Source of the DNA: CADCVQ01 sp038260305 | Lineage (GTDB): Bacteria > Actinomycetota > Thermoleophilia > Solirubrobacterales > Solirubrobacteraceae | NCBI GenBank assembly: GCA_038260305.1 | Contig: JBBSNY010000004.1 | Location: 62,001-126,000 of the forward strand | Direction of reading: 5' to 3' | DNA length: 64,000 nucleotides | Part shown: positions 52,228 to 60,158 of the stretch, piece by piece | Numbering within the stretch: the first letter of the stretch is position 1 | Layout of the letters: every line of letters begins with the position of its first letter | Made by a program: the position numbers and the translations under genes | The notes under the pieces: model-generated | What the model was told of the DNA's origin: nothing | Seen by the model: only the letters and a program-made list of their open reading frames with translations | The model's database searches: none

Positions 52228-53498
52228 GCGGCGGCTGGCGGCGGCTGCGATCACGGCGCGGCGCGCGCGTCTGGCCGCCGCCGTCGCCTGCGTCTGGCGG
52301 GCTGGGCGCCCCGCCTGCGCCGGCCGGCGCGGCGCGCCAGCGCGTCGCGATGCTGCTGGAGAACAACCCCTACCCGCAGGACATCCGCGTTCGCCGCGAG
52401 GCCGAGGCGCTCGTACGGGCGGGACACGCGGTGACGGTGATCGCGCCGCGGGACGCGGGGCAGCCTCGCCGCGAGACGGTCGCGGGCGTCGGCGTTCGGC
52501 GCTTCCGCGCGCCGGCGGGCGTGACGGGGCCGCGCTCGATCGCGCTCGAGTACGCCGTCGCGGGCGCGCGGCTGCACCTCGCCGCGCTCGTCGAGCTCGT
52601 GCGCGGCGCGACGGTGCTGCACCTGCACAACCCGCCCGACCTCTTCGCCGCCGCCGGGCTGCTGGCGCGCCTGCTGCGCCGTCGCGTCGTCTTCGATCAT
52701 CACGACCTGTTTCCCGAGCTCGTCGGCGAGAAGTCGGCGGGGCGCGCGCTCGGCGTCGTCGCGAGCGTGGCCGAGCGCACGACGTTCGCCGTCGCGAGCC
52801 TCGTCCTGAGCACGAACGAGTCGATGGCCGAGATTGCGCGCACGCGCGGCCGGGTGCGCGCGGATCGGGTCGTCGTCGTGCGCAACGGCCCGCCGGCCGC
52901 ATGGATCGAGCAGGGGCGGCCGGGGCGCGACGGCCCGCTCGACGATCCGCGGCTCGTCTACGTCGGCGCGATCTCCAGCCAGGACGGCGTCCGCGACGTC
53001 GCGCAGCTGCTGCGCATGCTCGCCGACGAGCACGGCCTGCCGGGCGCACGGCTGACGATCGTCGGCGAGGGCGACGCGCGCGCCGACGTCGAGCGCGAGT
53101 TGCGCGCCGACGGCGTCGCGGAGCAGGTCGACTGGGCGGGCTGGGTCGCCGTCGAGCGGATCCCGCAGATCCTCGCCGCAGCCGACATCTGCATCGACCC
53201 GGCGCCGCCGTCAGAGCTCAACCACCGCTCGACGATGATCAAGATCGCCGAGTACCTGACGGCCGGCCGGCCGGTCGTCGCCTACGACCTCGTCGAGACG
53301 TCGCGCACGCTCGGGGGCGCCGGCATCGTCGTCGCGCCCGGCGACGTCGGGGCGCTCGCCGCGGCCATCGCACGCCTGGCGCGCGACGGCGACGAGCGCG
53401 CGGCGCTGGCGACGAAGGGCCGGGCGCGAGCCGCCAAGCTCACCTGGGAGCGTTCCGAACGCGCCCTGCTCACCGCCTACGAGGGGCTCCGGCGATAG
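52224..53498 (+). CDS. glycosyltransferase family 4
   Basis: A 424-residue GT-B enzyme. Residues 1-42 are a basic, Pro-rich leader; MLLENNPYPQDIRVRREAEA starts the fold. HLHNPPDLFAAAGLL and VVFDHHDLFPE are typical of the exopolysaccharide subfamily; the donor site is ELNHRSTMIKIAEYLTAGRP. The N-terminal leader may be artefactual. Donor unknown. Confidence 0.88.
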   Translation: MSGGWRRLRSRRGARVWPPPSPASGGLGAPPAPAGAARQRVAMLLENNPYPQDIRVRREAEALVRAGHAVTVIAPRDAGQPRRETVAGVGVRRFRAPAGVTGPRSIALEYAVAGARLHLAALVELVRGATVLHLHNPPDLFAAAGLLARLLRRRVVFDHHDLFPELVGEKSAGRALGVVASVAERTTFAVASLVLSTNESMAEIARTRGRVRADRVVVVRNGPPAAWIEQGRPGRDGPLDDPRLVYVGAISSQDGVRDVAQLLRMLADEHGLPGARLTIVGEGDARADVERELRADGVAEQVDWAGWVAVERIPQILAAADICIDPAPPSELNHRSTMIKIAEYLTAGRPVVAYDLVETSRTLGGAGIVVAPGDVGALAAAIARLARDGDERAALATKGRARAAKLTWERSERALLTAYEGLRR

Positions 53499-53506
53499 CG
53501 TCGGCG

Positions 53507-53523
53507 TCGGCCGCTCAGGCCGA
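53507..53523. terminator. short hairpin between convergent genes
   Basis: TCGGCC (53507-53512) pairs with GGCCGA (53518-53523) around a 5-base loop that contains the start of the opposite gene's stop codon. Confidence 0.35.
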
Positions 53524-54948
53524 GGAGCGCTCGCGAGGGGTGCCGATCGCACGCGCGTTGAGCGCCATCCGCCGGTGCGCACCCTCGAGCGCGCCCGTCA
53601 GCCCGAGCAGCGCATAGACGAGCGCCGTCGCATCGAGCAGGTCGTCGGTGGACATCGCGACGACGAGCATCGCGAACCATCCCGCGGCAGCCAGACGCGC
53701 GTACGGCCGCAGCGGCGTCCCGGGCACGCGCGCGATCCGCAGCAGCGCCGCGATCATCGCCGCGAACAGGCCGATGACAGCGGCGAGCAGCAGCGGCCCG
53801 CCCTCGACGAGCGCGCGGACGGCGGCGTTGTGGGCCTGGAAGCCGCCGTCTCCAACGTGCTGCGAGCCGACCGGGCGACGCGGGTTGACGAAGACCGTCG
53901 TCTCCAGTCCCCAGCCCGTCAGCGGCCGCTTCTCGTACTCCAGCAGCAGGCCGCGCCAGTTCCCCAGCCGCCAGTCGTAGGAGGCGAAGGTGCTCGTCTC
54001 GGTGCGCGTCGGGTCATTCGTCGGCAGCACGCGTGAATGGACGCCCGGGATGAACAGCACGAGGCCGGCGCAGACGACGACGATGCCCGCGATGACACGC
54101 TTGCGCTCGCGCCAGTTCAGCAGGATGAGCGCGAGCAGCAGCAGCACCCAGCCCTCGCGCCCGTAGCTCGCGATGAGCGCGGCGATCATCACGCCCTGGG
54201 CCGGCCAGCGGAACTGCCACGCGAGATCCTCGCGCGGCAGCATCACGAGGATGAGGATGCACAGCGCGAGATAGGAGCTCAGCGCCACCGGGTTGACGAA
54301 CGTCCCGCTGACGCGCACGAGGTCGAGCTGGGCGATCTTCGTCGGGTCGTTGAGCAGCTCCTTGAGCGCGGCCAGCGCCGGCACCACACCGCTCAGGCCG
54401 ACGACGAGGAAGACCCTGCGTGCCGCGTCGGACGTCGTCACGACCTGAGCGGCCAGCAGGTACATCGCGAACAGTGACGACAGCCGCACGAGCTCGACCA
54501 GGGGCTTGGACGCGATCGCGCCTCCGAAGTCCACGTACGCCGTCAGCGTCGCGAGCACGCTCACGAGCAGCAGCGCGCTGAACGCCATGACGGCCCGCGG
54601 ACGCACGAGCTGCGGGCGCGTCGCGAGAACGAGCGCGCAGATGCCGATCAGTAGGGCGCCGGTCAGCTGCGTCGGGTTGCCGGCGACGCCGTCCATCAGC
54701 GGCCGGATTGCTAGCAGCACCGTGACGAACAGCGCCGGTCGCAGCAGTCCGAGCGCGAGGAACGCGGCCGCCGCGATGAGGCCGATCGCGATCCGCCACT
54801 GATCGGTCGCGGCGATGACGACCCCGCCGACGATGCTCAGCGCCAGCGCCGAGCCGACCTGGGCGAGGATCGCGTTGAGCTTGGCCGAGCGCGCGGCGCC
54901 GGCCGCGGACGGCTGCGTCAACGAGCCGCCGACGCTAGTTCGCGCCAC
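53515..54948 (-). CDS. O-antigen ligase/polymerase-like membrane protein
   Basis: A 477-residue protein with about 11 membrane segments. The external loop contains WRGLLLEYEKRPLTGWGLETTV and AHNAAVRALVEGGPLLLA, the Wzy/WaaL signature (His in the latter). It is a second ligase/polymerase in the window, without the TPR tail of the first. The GTG start overlaps the end of the sugar-transferase gene by 14 bases, so it is translated from the same mRNA; a later TTG is possible. Confidence 0.85.
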   Translation of the reverse strand: MARTSVGGSLTQPSAAGAARSAKLNAILAQVGSALALSIVGGVVIAATDQWRIAIGLIAAAAFLALGLLRPALFVTVLLAIRPLMDGVAGNPTQLTGALLIGICALVLATRPQLVRPRAVMAFSALLLVSVLATLTAYVDFGGAIASKPLVELVRLSSLFAMYLLAAQVVTTSDAARRVFLVVGLSGVVPALAALKELLNDPTKIAQLDLVRVSGTFVNPVALSSYLALCILILVMLPREDLAWQFRWPAQGVMIAALIASYGREGWVLLLLALILLNWRERKRVIAGIVVVCAGLVLFIPGVHSRVLPTNDPTRTETSTFASYDWRLGNWRGLLLEYEKRPLTGWGLETTVFVNPRRPVGSQHVGDGGFQAHNAAVRALVEGGPLLLAAVIGLFAAMIAALLRIARVPGTPLRPYARLAAAGWFAMLVVAMSTDDLLDATALVYALLGLTGALEGAHRRMALNARAIGTPRERSSA

Positions 54949-56401
54949 GCTGGCGAACCACCGCGGGCAGCGTGCGGATCAGCAGGCGCACGTCGTACCA
55001 CAGCGACCAGTTCGTCGTGTAGACGTAGTCGAGCTTGACCATCTCCTCGAACGGGATCGACGTCCGGCCGAGGACCTGCCAGAGGCCGGTCAGGCCGGGG
55101 GTCAGATCGAGCCGGTGCAGGCCCCATCCCGAGATGTGGTCGTGCACGTCGGGCGACATCGGCCGCGGACCGACGAGGCTCATGTCGCCCTTGAGGATGT
55201 TCCACAGCTGCGGCAGCTCGTCGAGGCTCGAGTTGCGCAGGAAGGTGCCGACGCGCGTGATCCGTGGATCCTTCTCGAGCAGCAGCCACGCGGGATGCTG
55301 GCTCATCGCCTTGAGCTCCGGGGCGCGGGCGTCGGCGTCGGGAACCATCGTGCGGAACTTGTAGAGCCTGAAGCGGGAGCCGTCGCGGCCGACGCGCTGC
55401 TGGGAGTAGAAGATCGGGCCCTTCGATCCCAGCTTCACCGCGAGCGCGACGACCAGCAGGACCGGCAGCGACGCCAGCGCGACGGGCGCTGCGATCGCGA
55501 TGTCCATCGCGCGCTTGATGGCGCGCGAGGAGCGCGTCAGCGCCGGCGGGTTGATGCCGAGCACGGTGATGCCCTCGATGTCGTCGATCTCGACCGACGG
55601 GCCGAGCGCATCGACGAAGTCGGGCACGACGCTGACGCGGATCTTCAACGTCCGCATGCGGCGAATGAGCTCGGCGAGCTCGGCGTGGGTGACGGCCGGG
55701 GCGACCGCGAGCACGCGCTCGACGTCGCGCTTGGAGCACACGCGCTCGACCTCGTGCACGAGGCGGCCGGCGTCATCGGAGCCGTTGCGCTCGCGCGTGT
55801 CGCCCTCGCCGATCGCGACGTAGGCGATCGGATCGAGGCCGTACTCGGGGTGCGCGCGGATCTTGCGCATGAGCAGGCGCGACATGTCCTCGTCGCCGAC
55901 GATGACGATCCGTTCGGGCGGCGTCAGCCGCGCGGCCATCCCGCGCACCGTGCCACGCATCAGCAGCATGGCGGCAAAGCCGGCCCCGAAGCACGCGAGC
56001 GACTGGTGCAGGATGAGCCGCTCGCCCGGGACGCCGATCTTGTAGAAGAGCCACAGCCCGAGCGTCCCCATGACGAGCGCATGGAAGACGTATGGGACGT
56101 CGTCGAGCGTCGAGTGACTGACGCGCTTGCCGTCGCGGTCATAGAGCCCGTAGACCTTGAACAGCGGGATCCACAGCGGCACCGTCGCGAGCGCGAGCCA
56201 GCTCTGCGCGCCGCGCTCGGAGCCGAAGATCGTCAGCGCAAGGGTGATCGCGATCGAGACGGCGATCACATCGCCGAGGCACAGCAGCCGTCGCAGTCCC
56301 CAACCGGGCCAGCGCGTGCGAGCGTGCGCAAGGGTCGGGGCGTCCGCCACGACGACCGCGCGGTCGATCTCCCGGATCCGTCCAAATTCTTGAGTTGCCA
56401 T
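54935..56401 (-). CDS. polyprenyl-phosphate sugar-1-phosphate transferase
   Basis: A 488-residue initiating transferase of the WbaP type. Four N-terminal membrane helices (about 35-140), a Rossmann-like domain (IVIVGDEDMSRLLMRKI) and a re-entrant helix followed by the catalytic domain: FYSQQRVGRDGSRFRLYKFR, ELPQLWNILKGDMSLVGPRP and TPGLTGLWQVLGRT. It starts repeat-unit synthesis by placing a sugar phosphate on undecaprenyl phosphate. AGGAG lies 8 bases before the ATG, which fixes the start. Second -10 candidate TACTCT overlaps that of the divergent gene. Confidence 0.93.
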   Translation of the reverse strand: MATQEFGRIREIDRAVVVADAPTLAHARTRWPGWGLRRLLCLGDVIAVSIAITLALTIFGSERGAQSWLALATVPLWIPLFKVYGLYDRDGKRVSHSTLDDVPYVFHALVMGTLGLWLFYKIGVPGERLILHQSLACFGAGFAAMLLMRGTVRGMAARLTPPERIVIVGDEDMSRLLMRKIRAHPEYGLDPIAYVAIGEGDTRERNGSDDAGRLVHEVERVCSKRDVERVLAVAPAVTHAELAELIRRMRTLKIRVSVVPDFVDALGPSVEIDDIEGITVLGINPPALTRSSRAIKRAMDIAIAAPVALASLPVLLVVALAVKLGSKGPIFYSQQRVGRDGSRFRLYKFRTMVPDADARAPELKAMSQHPAWLLLEKDPRITRVGTFLRNSSLDELPQLWNILKGDMSLVGPRPMSPDVHDHISGWGLHRLDLTPGLTGLWQVLGRTSIPFEEMVKLDYVYTTNWSLWYDVRLLIRTLPAVVRQRGAN

Positions 56402-56480
56402 CGGTTTTGCTCCTGCCGAGCACGCCCGTCCTCGGCCACAGACCGAGACCCCGCCTAGATCCGGGGCAATGCCGACAGAG

Positions 56481-56486
56481 TACCCT
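56481..56486 (+). promoter_or_regulatory. -10 box ahead of the 7-aa upstream ORF
   Basis: TACCCT is followed by 9 bases and an ATG at 56496 that opens a 7-codon ORF. A minus-strand TACTCT (56478-56483) overlaps it, making a back-to-back promoter. Confidence 0.5.
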
Positions 56487-56495
56487 GCCGTGCCA

Positions 56496-56519
56496 ATGGA
56501 CTTCCAGCATGTTCGATGA
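56496..56519 (+). CDS. leaderless 7-aa upstream ORF coupled to the sialidase-like gene
   Basis: Predicted peptide MDFQHVR. Its ATG is 9 bases after a TACCCT -10 box. Its stop TGA (56517-56519) overlaps the next gene's ATG (56516-56518) as ATGA. The main start has no ribosome site. Third example of this arrangement in the window. Confidence 0.5.
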   Translation: MDFQHVR

Positions 56520-57841
56520 ATCGCCTCCGCCGTACCGGCCGTGAGGCGGTTCTCGCCGCGCTGTTCGGGCTGCTGGCGATGGCGGCTGTCGTGTTCCTCG
56601 TCTTCGGTTCGGGCGACGATTCCCCCGCGCACGACGGCCCGGTAGCACCGCAGGTCGTCTCGGGCGAGCTCCTGATCCGCGACTTCGTCCTCTCCAGCGG
56701 CGGCTACAACGCGTTCGCCGGTGCGTTCATCACGGGCAGCGGGGCCGTCGCGACGGCGTTCGTCAACGTGACGGGCACGGCGGCGGCGCCGTGCCTGCGT
56801 CCCGACGATCCGCCGCGCTGCGACGATCGCGGCTTCCGCGGCACCAAGCAGGCGTTCGTCGTCGTCGAGTCCAAGACGCAGGGCCGCAGCTGGACGAAGC
56901 CGTTCGCGCCCGAGACCGTCGTCTCGGCGATACCGTCCGCCTTCACGGGCCAGCCGGTCATCGCGCTGAAGAAGACCGACGACCAGCCCGCGGGCACGCT
57001 CCTGCGGCGAGTCAACGGCGAGGACATCAGCGTCTACCCGGAGTTCGCCGGCGTCCCGGCGACCGCGTTCCTGCAGCGCCGCGCGCCCGCCGCGACGGCC
57101 TGGTCGGGCCGCCAGATCCTGCTCGATCCCAAGCGCTTCACCTACAACATCAGCCGTATCCATCGCCTGCGCGACGGCAAGACGCTACTCGCGGTGGGCG
57201 GCTTCTGGGAGGCGCCGGCGGGCACGCGCCTGACGTCTCGTGCGCAGGAGAAAGGGCAGTGGCTGCTGATGCGGTCGACCGACGAGGGCGCGAGCTGGCA
57301 CAACGTGCTGGAGGTGCCGGCGGCGGCCGTCGCCGCGGCCCCGGCCCTCGAATGGGACGTCGCCGAGCTCGATGACGGCAACCTGCTCGCCGTCATGCGC
57401 ACGCACGACGGCGACCGCCCGGCGCGCAAGCAGGTCATCCTCGACCGTACCGACGACGAGATCACGACGAACACGGGCTCGCGCAGCGACGGCGGTTGGC
57501 GGATGCAGACGCCGACCCTGACGCCGCCGAGCTTCCCCCAGGTCGCGGCACCGCAGCACCCGGACCTGCTCAGCCTCGAGTACGGCCCGGCGCGCGGCGG
57601 CATCCTGCACATCGCCGACGAGGGGATCTACTACACGGCCGACGACGGACAGACGTGGGCGCGGCTCACGTTCTCGCACGACTGGACGCCGCACTACTAC
57701 CCCAACGCGGTGCAGGCGCCGGGCGGCAACATCTACATCTTCAGCCACGCCGGCGCCGACGAGGCGTACCGCACGGGCGCCGACAAGCCCGTCTACGCCG
57801 ACGTCATCCGCCTCGAGCCCGATCGCGAGATCCTGCCGTGA
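56516..57841 (+). CDS. sialidase-like BNR beta-propeller, membrane-anchored
   Basis: A 441-residue protein. A membrane helix (AVLAALFGLLAMAAVVFLVFG) anchors an outer domain. Asp-box (BNR) motifs SxDxGxxW are visible: STDEGASWHN, TADDGQTWAR, and a weaker SKTQGRSWTK. LSLEYGPARGGILHI and HDWTPHYYPNAVQAP complete a propeller like exo-alpha-sialidases. The catalytic Arg triad cannot be assigned by eye, so it may be a binder rather than a hydrolase. It is coupled to the flippase (GTGA) and lies in a locus that may make sialic-like sugars. Confidence 0.75.
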   Translation: MNRLRRTGREAVLAALFGLLAMAAVVFLVFGSGDDSPAHDGPVAPQVVSGELLIRDFVLSSGGYNAFAGAFITGSGAVATAFVNVTGTAAAPCLRPDDPPRCDDRGFRGTKQAFVVVESKTQGRSWTKPFAPETVVSAIPSAFTGQPVIALKKTDDQPAGTLLRRVNGEDISVYPEFAGVPATAFLQRRAPAATAWSGRQILLDPKRFTYNISRIHRLRDGKTLLAVGGFWEAPAGTRLTSRAQEKGQWLLMRSTDEGASWHNVLEVPAAAVAAAPALEWDVAELDDGNLLAVMRTHDGDRPARKQVILDRTDDEITTNTGSRSDGGWRMQTPTLTPPSFPQVAAPQHPDLLSLEYGPARGGILHIADEGIYYTADDGQTWARLTFSHDWTPHYYPNAVQAPGGNIYIFSHAGADEAYRTGADKPVYADVIRLEPDREILP

Positions 57842-59469
57842 CGACGCCGACCGCGACGAGCGGCGCCGCCGTCGCCGGCCCCGACAGCGCGGCGCCGACG
57901 GAGGCGCGGGCGCAGCTCGGCGAGGGCGCGCCAGGGCTCGCCGGATCGCTTGAGCGCAACGAGCGCTCGACGACGAGCGACGCCTCGGTCATCGCCGGGG
58001 CAGCGTACGTCGCGCAGGTCCTGAACTTCCTCGCCGGCCTCGTCCAGAAGGGGCTGCTCGGCCCGGTCGGGGCCGGGTTCTGGGCGCTCATGCAAGCGTT
58101 CTGGCAGCTCTCGAAAGCCGTCCAGTTCGGCGCCTTCGACGGCACGACCCGTCAGGTCCCGTTTCATCGCGGTCGGCGGGACTACGCCGCCGCCTCGGCG
58201 GCCGCCGACACCGGCTTCTCGTTCGCGCTCTGCGCGATGGCGGTGCTCGGCGTCCTGCTGACCACGGTCGCGCTCGCCTTCGGCGCGGGCTGGGCGCCGG
58301 AGGTGCGCTATGGCCTCGTGCTGCTCGGCGTCACCGGGCCACTGCGCCTGCTCGCCGACGCCCACCTCGAGCTGATGTTCGCGACGCGCCGCTTCCGGCC
58401 GGCGTCGGTGGCGACGATGCTGCAGGCCGCGACGGGGCTCACGCTGCAGACCCTGTTCGTCTGGCTGTGGGGGTTCTACGGCATGTTCGCCGGAGCGGTC
58501 GTCGCCTCGGTCGGTGCGCTGATCGTCTACGCGCGCGCGGGGCTGACGAGCTTCAAGCGGCCGGCATTTCACTTCCACATCGATCGCCGTCGGCTGCGCG
58601 AGCTCGTCGCATACGGCCTGCCGTTCACGGTCTTCGGCCAGATCTGGCTGTTGTTCATGGGCATCGACAACCTCATCGTCGCGGGCTTCCTCAGCGTCAA
58701 GGAGCTCGGCTACTACGCGCTCGCGATCTCGGTCACGAACTACATCCTGCAGCTGCCGCGCAGCATCGGCCAGGCGATGTTCCCGCGCATGGCCGAGCGC
58801 TTCGGCGAGACCGGCGAGATCGCGTCCTTCGCGCGCTACGCGATTGATGCGCAGCGGCTGCTGGCCTACATGATCGTGCCGGTCTTCGTCGCGGGCGCGT
58901 TCTATGCGTTCCCGGTGCTCATCCGCCATGCGCTGCCGGAGTTCAAGCCGGCGATCGGAGTCGTGCACATCATGGTCGCGGGCACGTTCGTCATGGCGCT
59001 CTGCAACCTGCCGATCAAGGCGATGCTGACGGCTGGGCGGCGGCTCGCGCTGATCCTGCTCGTGGGCGGCTGCCTGGCGGTGAACGCGGCCGGCAACTAC
59101 GTCGCCGTGGCGGTGCTCGACGAGGGGATCCGGGGCGCCGCCGTCGCGACGGTGTTCAGCTACTTCGTCGTCTTCGTGGCCACGAGCGGCTACGCCCTGA
59201 ACATGATGATCGGCGGTCGCAAGACGATCGTCCACGTCACCGAGCTGCTCGCCGTCGCCGGCTACGTGGCGGCGGGGATGTGGGGGATCGAATGGCTGCT
59301 CGGCTCGGGCGCGGGTCCGCTCATCCCCGACGTGCTGACCGCGACCGCCAAGCTCGCGCTGCTGATCGTGCTGCTGACGCCGTGGCTGATCCTCGCCGAG
59401 CGCCGCGTGCAGGGCCTCACCCGCCTGCGCGCCATCGCTTCGACGGCGCTCGCGCGGGCGCGGCGATGA
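57838..59469 (+). CDS. Wzx-like oligosaccharide flippase
   Basis: A 543-residue membrane protein of the polysaccharide transport (MATE-like) family with about 12-14 hydrophobic segments. A 45-residue polar leader precedes the first helix; VIAGAAYVAQVLNFLAGLVQK is typical of the family opening, and LPRSIGQAMFPRMAERFGE is the conserved mid region. It would flip lipid-linked repeat units. It overlaps the sialidase-like gene and the next acyltransferase. Confidence 0.87.
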   Translation: MTTPTATSGAAVAGPDSAAPTEARAQLGEGAPGLAGSLERNERSTTSDASVIAGAAYVAQVLNFLAGLVQKGLLGPVGAGFWALMQAFWQLSKAVQFGAFDGTTRQVPFHRGRRDYAAASAAADTGFSFALCAMAVLGVLLTTVALAFGAGWAPEVRYGLVLLGVTGPLRLLADAHLELMFATRRFRPASVATMLQAATGLTLQTLFVWLWGFYGMFAGAVVASVGALIVYARAGLTSFKRPAFHFHIDRRRLRELVAYGLPFTVFGQIWLLFMGIDNLIVAGFLSVKELGYYALAISVTNYILQLPRSIGQAMFPRMAERFGETGEIASFARYAIDAQRLLAYMIVPVFVAGAFYAFPVLIRHALPEFKPAIGVVHIMVAGTFVMALCNLPIKAMLTAGRRLALILLVGGCLAVNAAGNYVAVAVLDEGIRGAAVATVFSYFVVFVATSGYALNMMIGGRKTIVHVTELLAVAGYVAAGMWGIEWLLGSGAGPLIPDVLTATAKLALLIVLLTPWLILAERRVQGLTRLRAIASTALARARR

Positions 59470-60158
59470 AGTCGCGCATCCGCACGCTCATCATCGGGAC
59501 GCTCGCGTTCGTCATGCGGCGCACCCGCAACGAGGACGTGCGCGATGCGATGTGGATCCGCATCCGGCACTTCGACGATCGCCACAACTCGCACTGCAAG
59601 GCGCTGTTGCGCGAGCTGCACGACATCGAGGTTGGCCGCCTGACCTACGGCGCGCTGCGCGTCGACGGGACGATCGACGCCGGGACGCGGATCGGCGCGT
59701 TCTGCAGCATCGCCCCGGGCGCGCGCATCGGCGGCGCCGGGCATCCCCTCGATCGCGTCTCGACGCACGCGTTCACGTACCACCGCAACCGCTTCATCGT
59801 CGAGCGCGACGACGACGCCCTGCAGGCGAGCCTGACGCGGCCGGTCGTCATCGAGGACGACGTCTGGATCGGCGAGAACGCGATCGTGCTGCCGGGGGTT
59901 CGCATCGGTCGCGGCGCGGTCGTCGGCGCCGGCGCCGTCGTCACGCGTGACGTCGAGCCGTACGCGATCGTGCACGGCGTGCCCGCGCGCGTCGCGCGCC
60001 ACCGCTTCTCCGCGGAGCAGATCCGCCGCCTGCTACTCGTCGATTGGCCGACCTGGAGCGATGAGCGCCTGCGACGCGATCACCCGCTGTTTCACGACAT
60101 CGACGCGTTCCTCGAGCGCTTCGCCCCCGACGTCCCCGACGCCCCCGAGCTTCCCTGA
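59466..60158 (+). CDS. left-handed beta-helix acyltransferase
   Basis: A 230-residue hexapeptide-repeat transferase. The repeats are IDAGTRIGAFCSIAPGARIGG and, after a loop containing the likely catalytic His (THAFTYHRN), VVIEDDVWIGENAIVLPGVR and IGRGAVVGAGAVVTRDVEPY. It probably acetylates a repeat-unit sugar. The start overlaps the flippase stop (ATGA). Its last 67 bases overlap the convergent gene. Confidence 0.88.
   Translation: MKSRIRTLIIGTLAFVMRRTRNEDVRDAMWIRIRHFDDRHNSHCKALLRELHDIEVGRLTYGALRVDGTIDAGTRIGAFCSIAPGARIGGAGHPLDRVSTHAFTYHRNRFIVERDDDALQASLTRPVVIEDDVWIGENAIVLPGVRIGRGAVVGAGAVVTRDVEPYAIVHGVPARVARHRFSAEQIRRLLLVDWPTWSDERLRRDHPLFHDIDAFLERFAPDVPDAPELP

Noticed and set aside
56470..56483. 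Leaderless TTG mini-ORF on the minus strand ahead of the sugar transferase
   Set aside because: TACTCT plus 7 bases plus TTG exists, but the ORF has only four codons, does not overlap the main start, and that gene has a good ribosome site.
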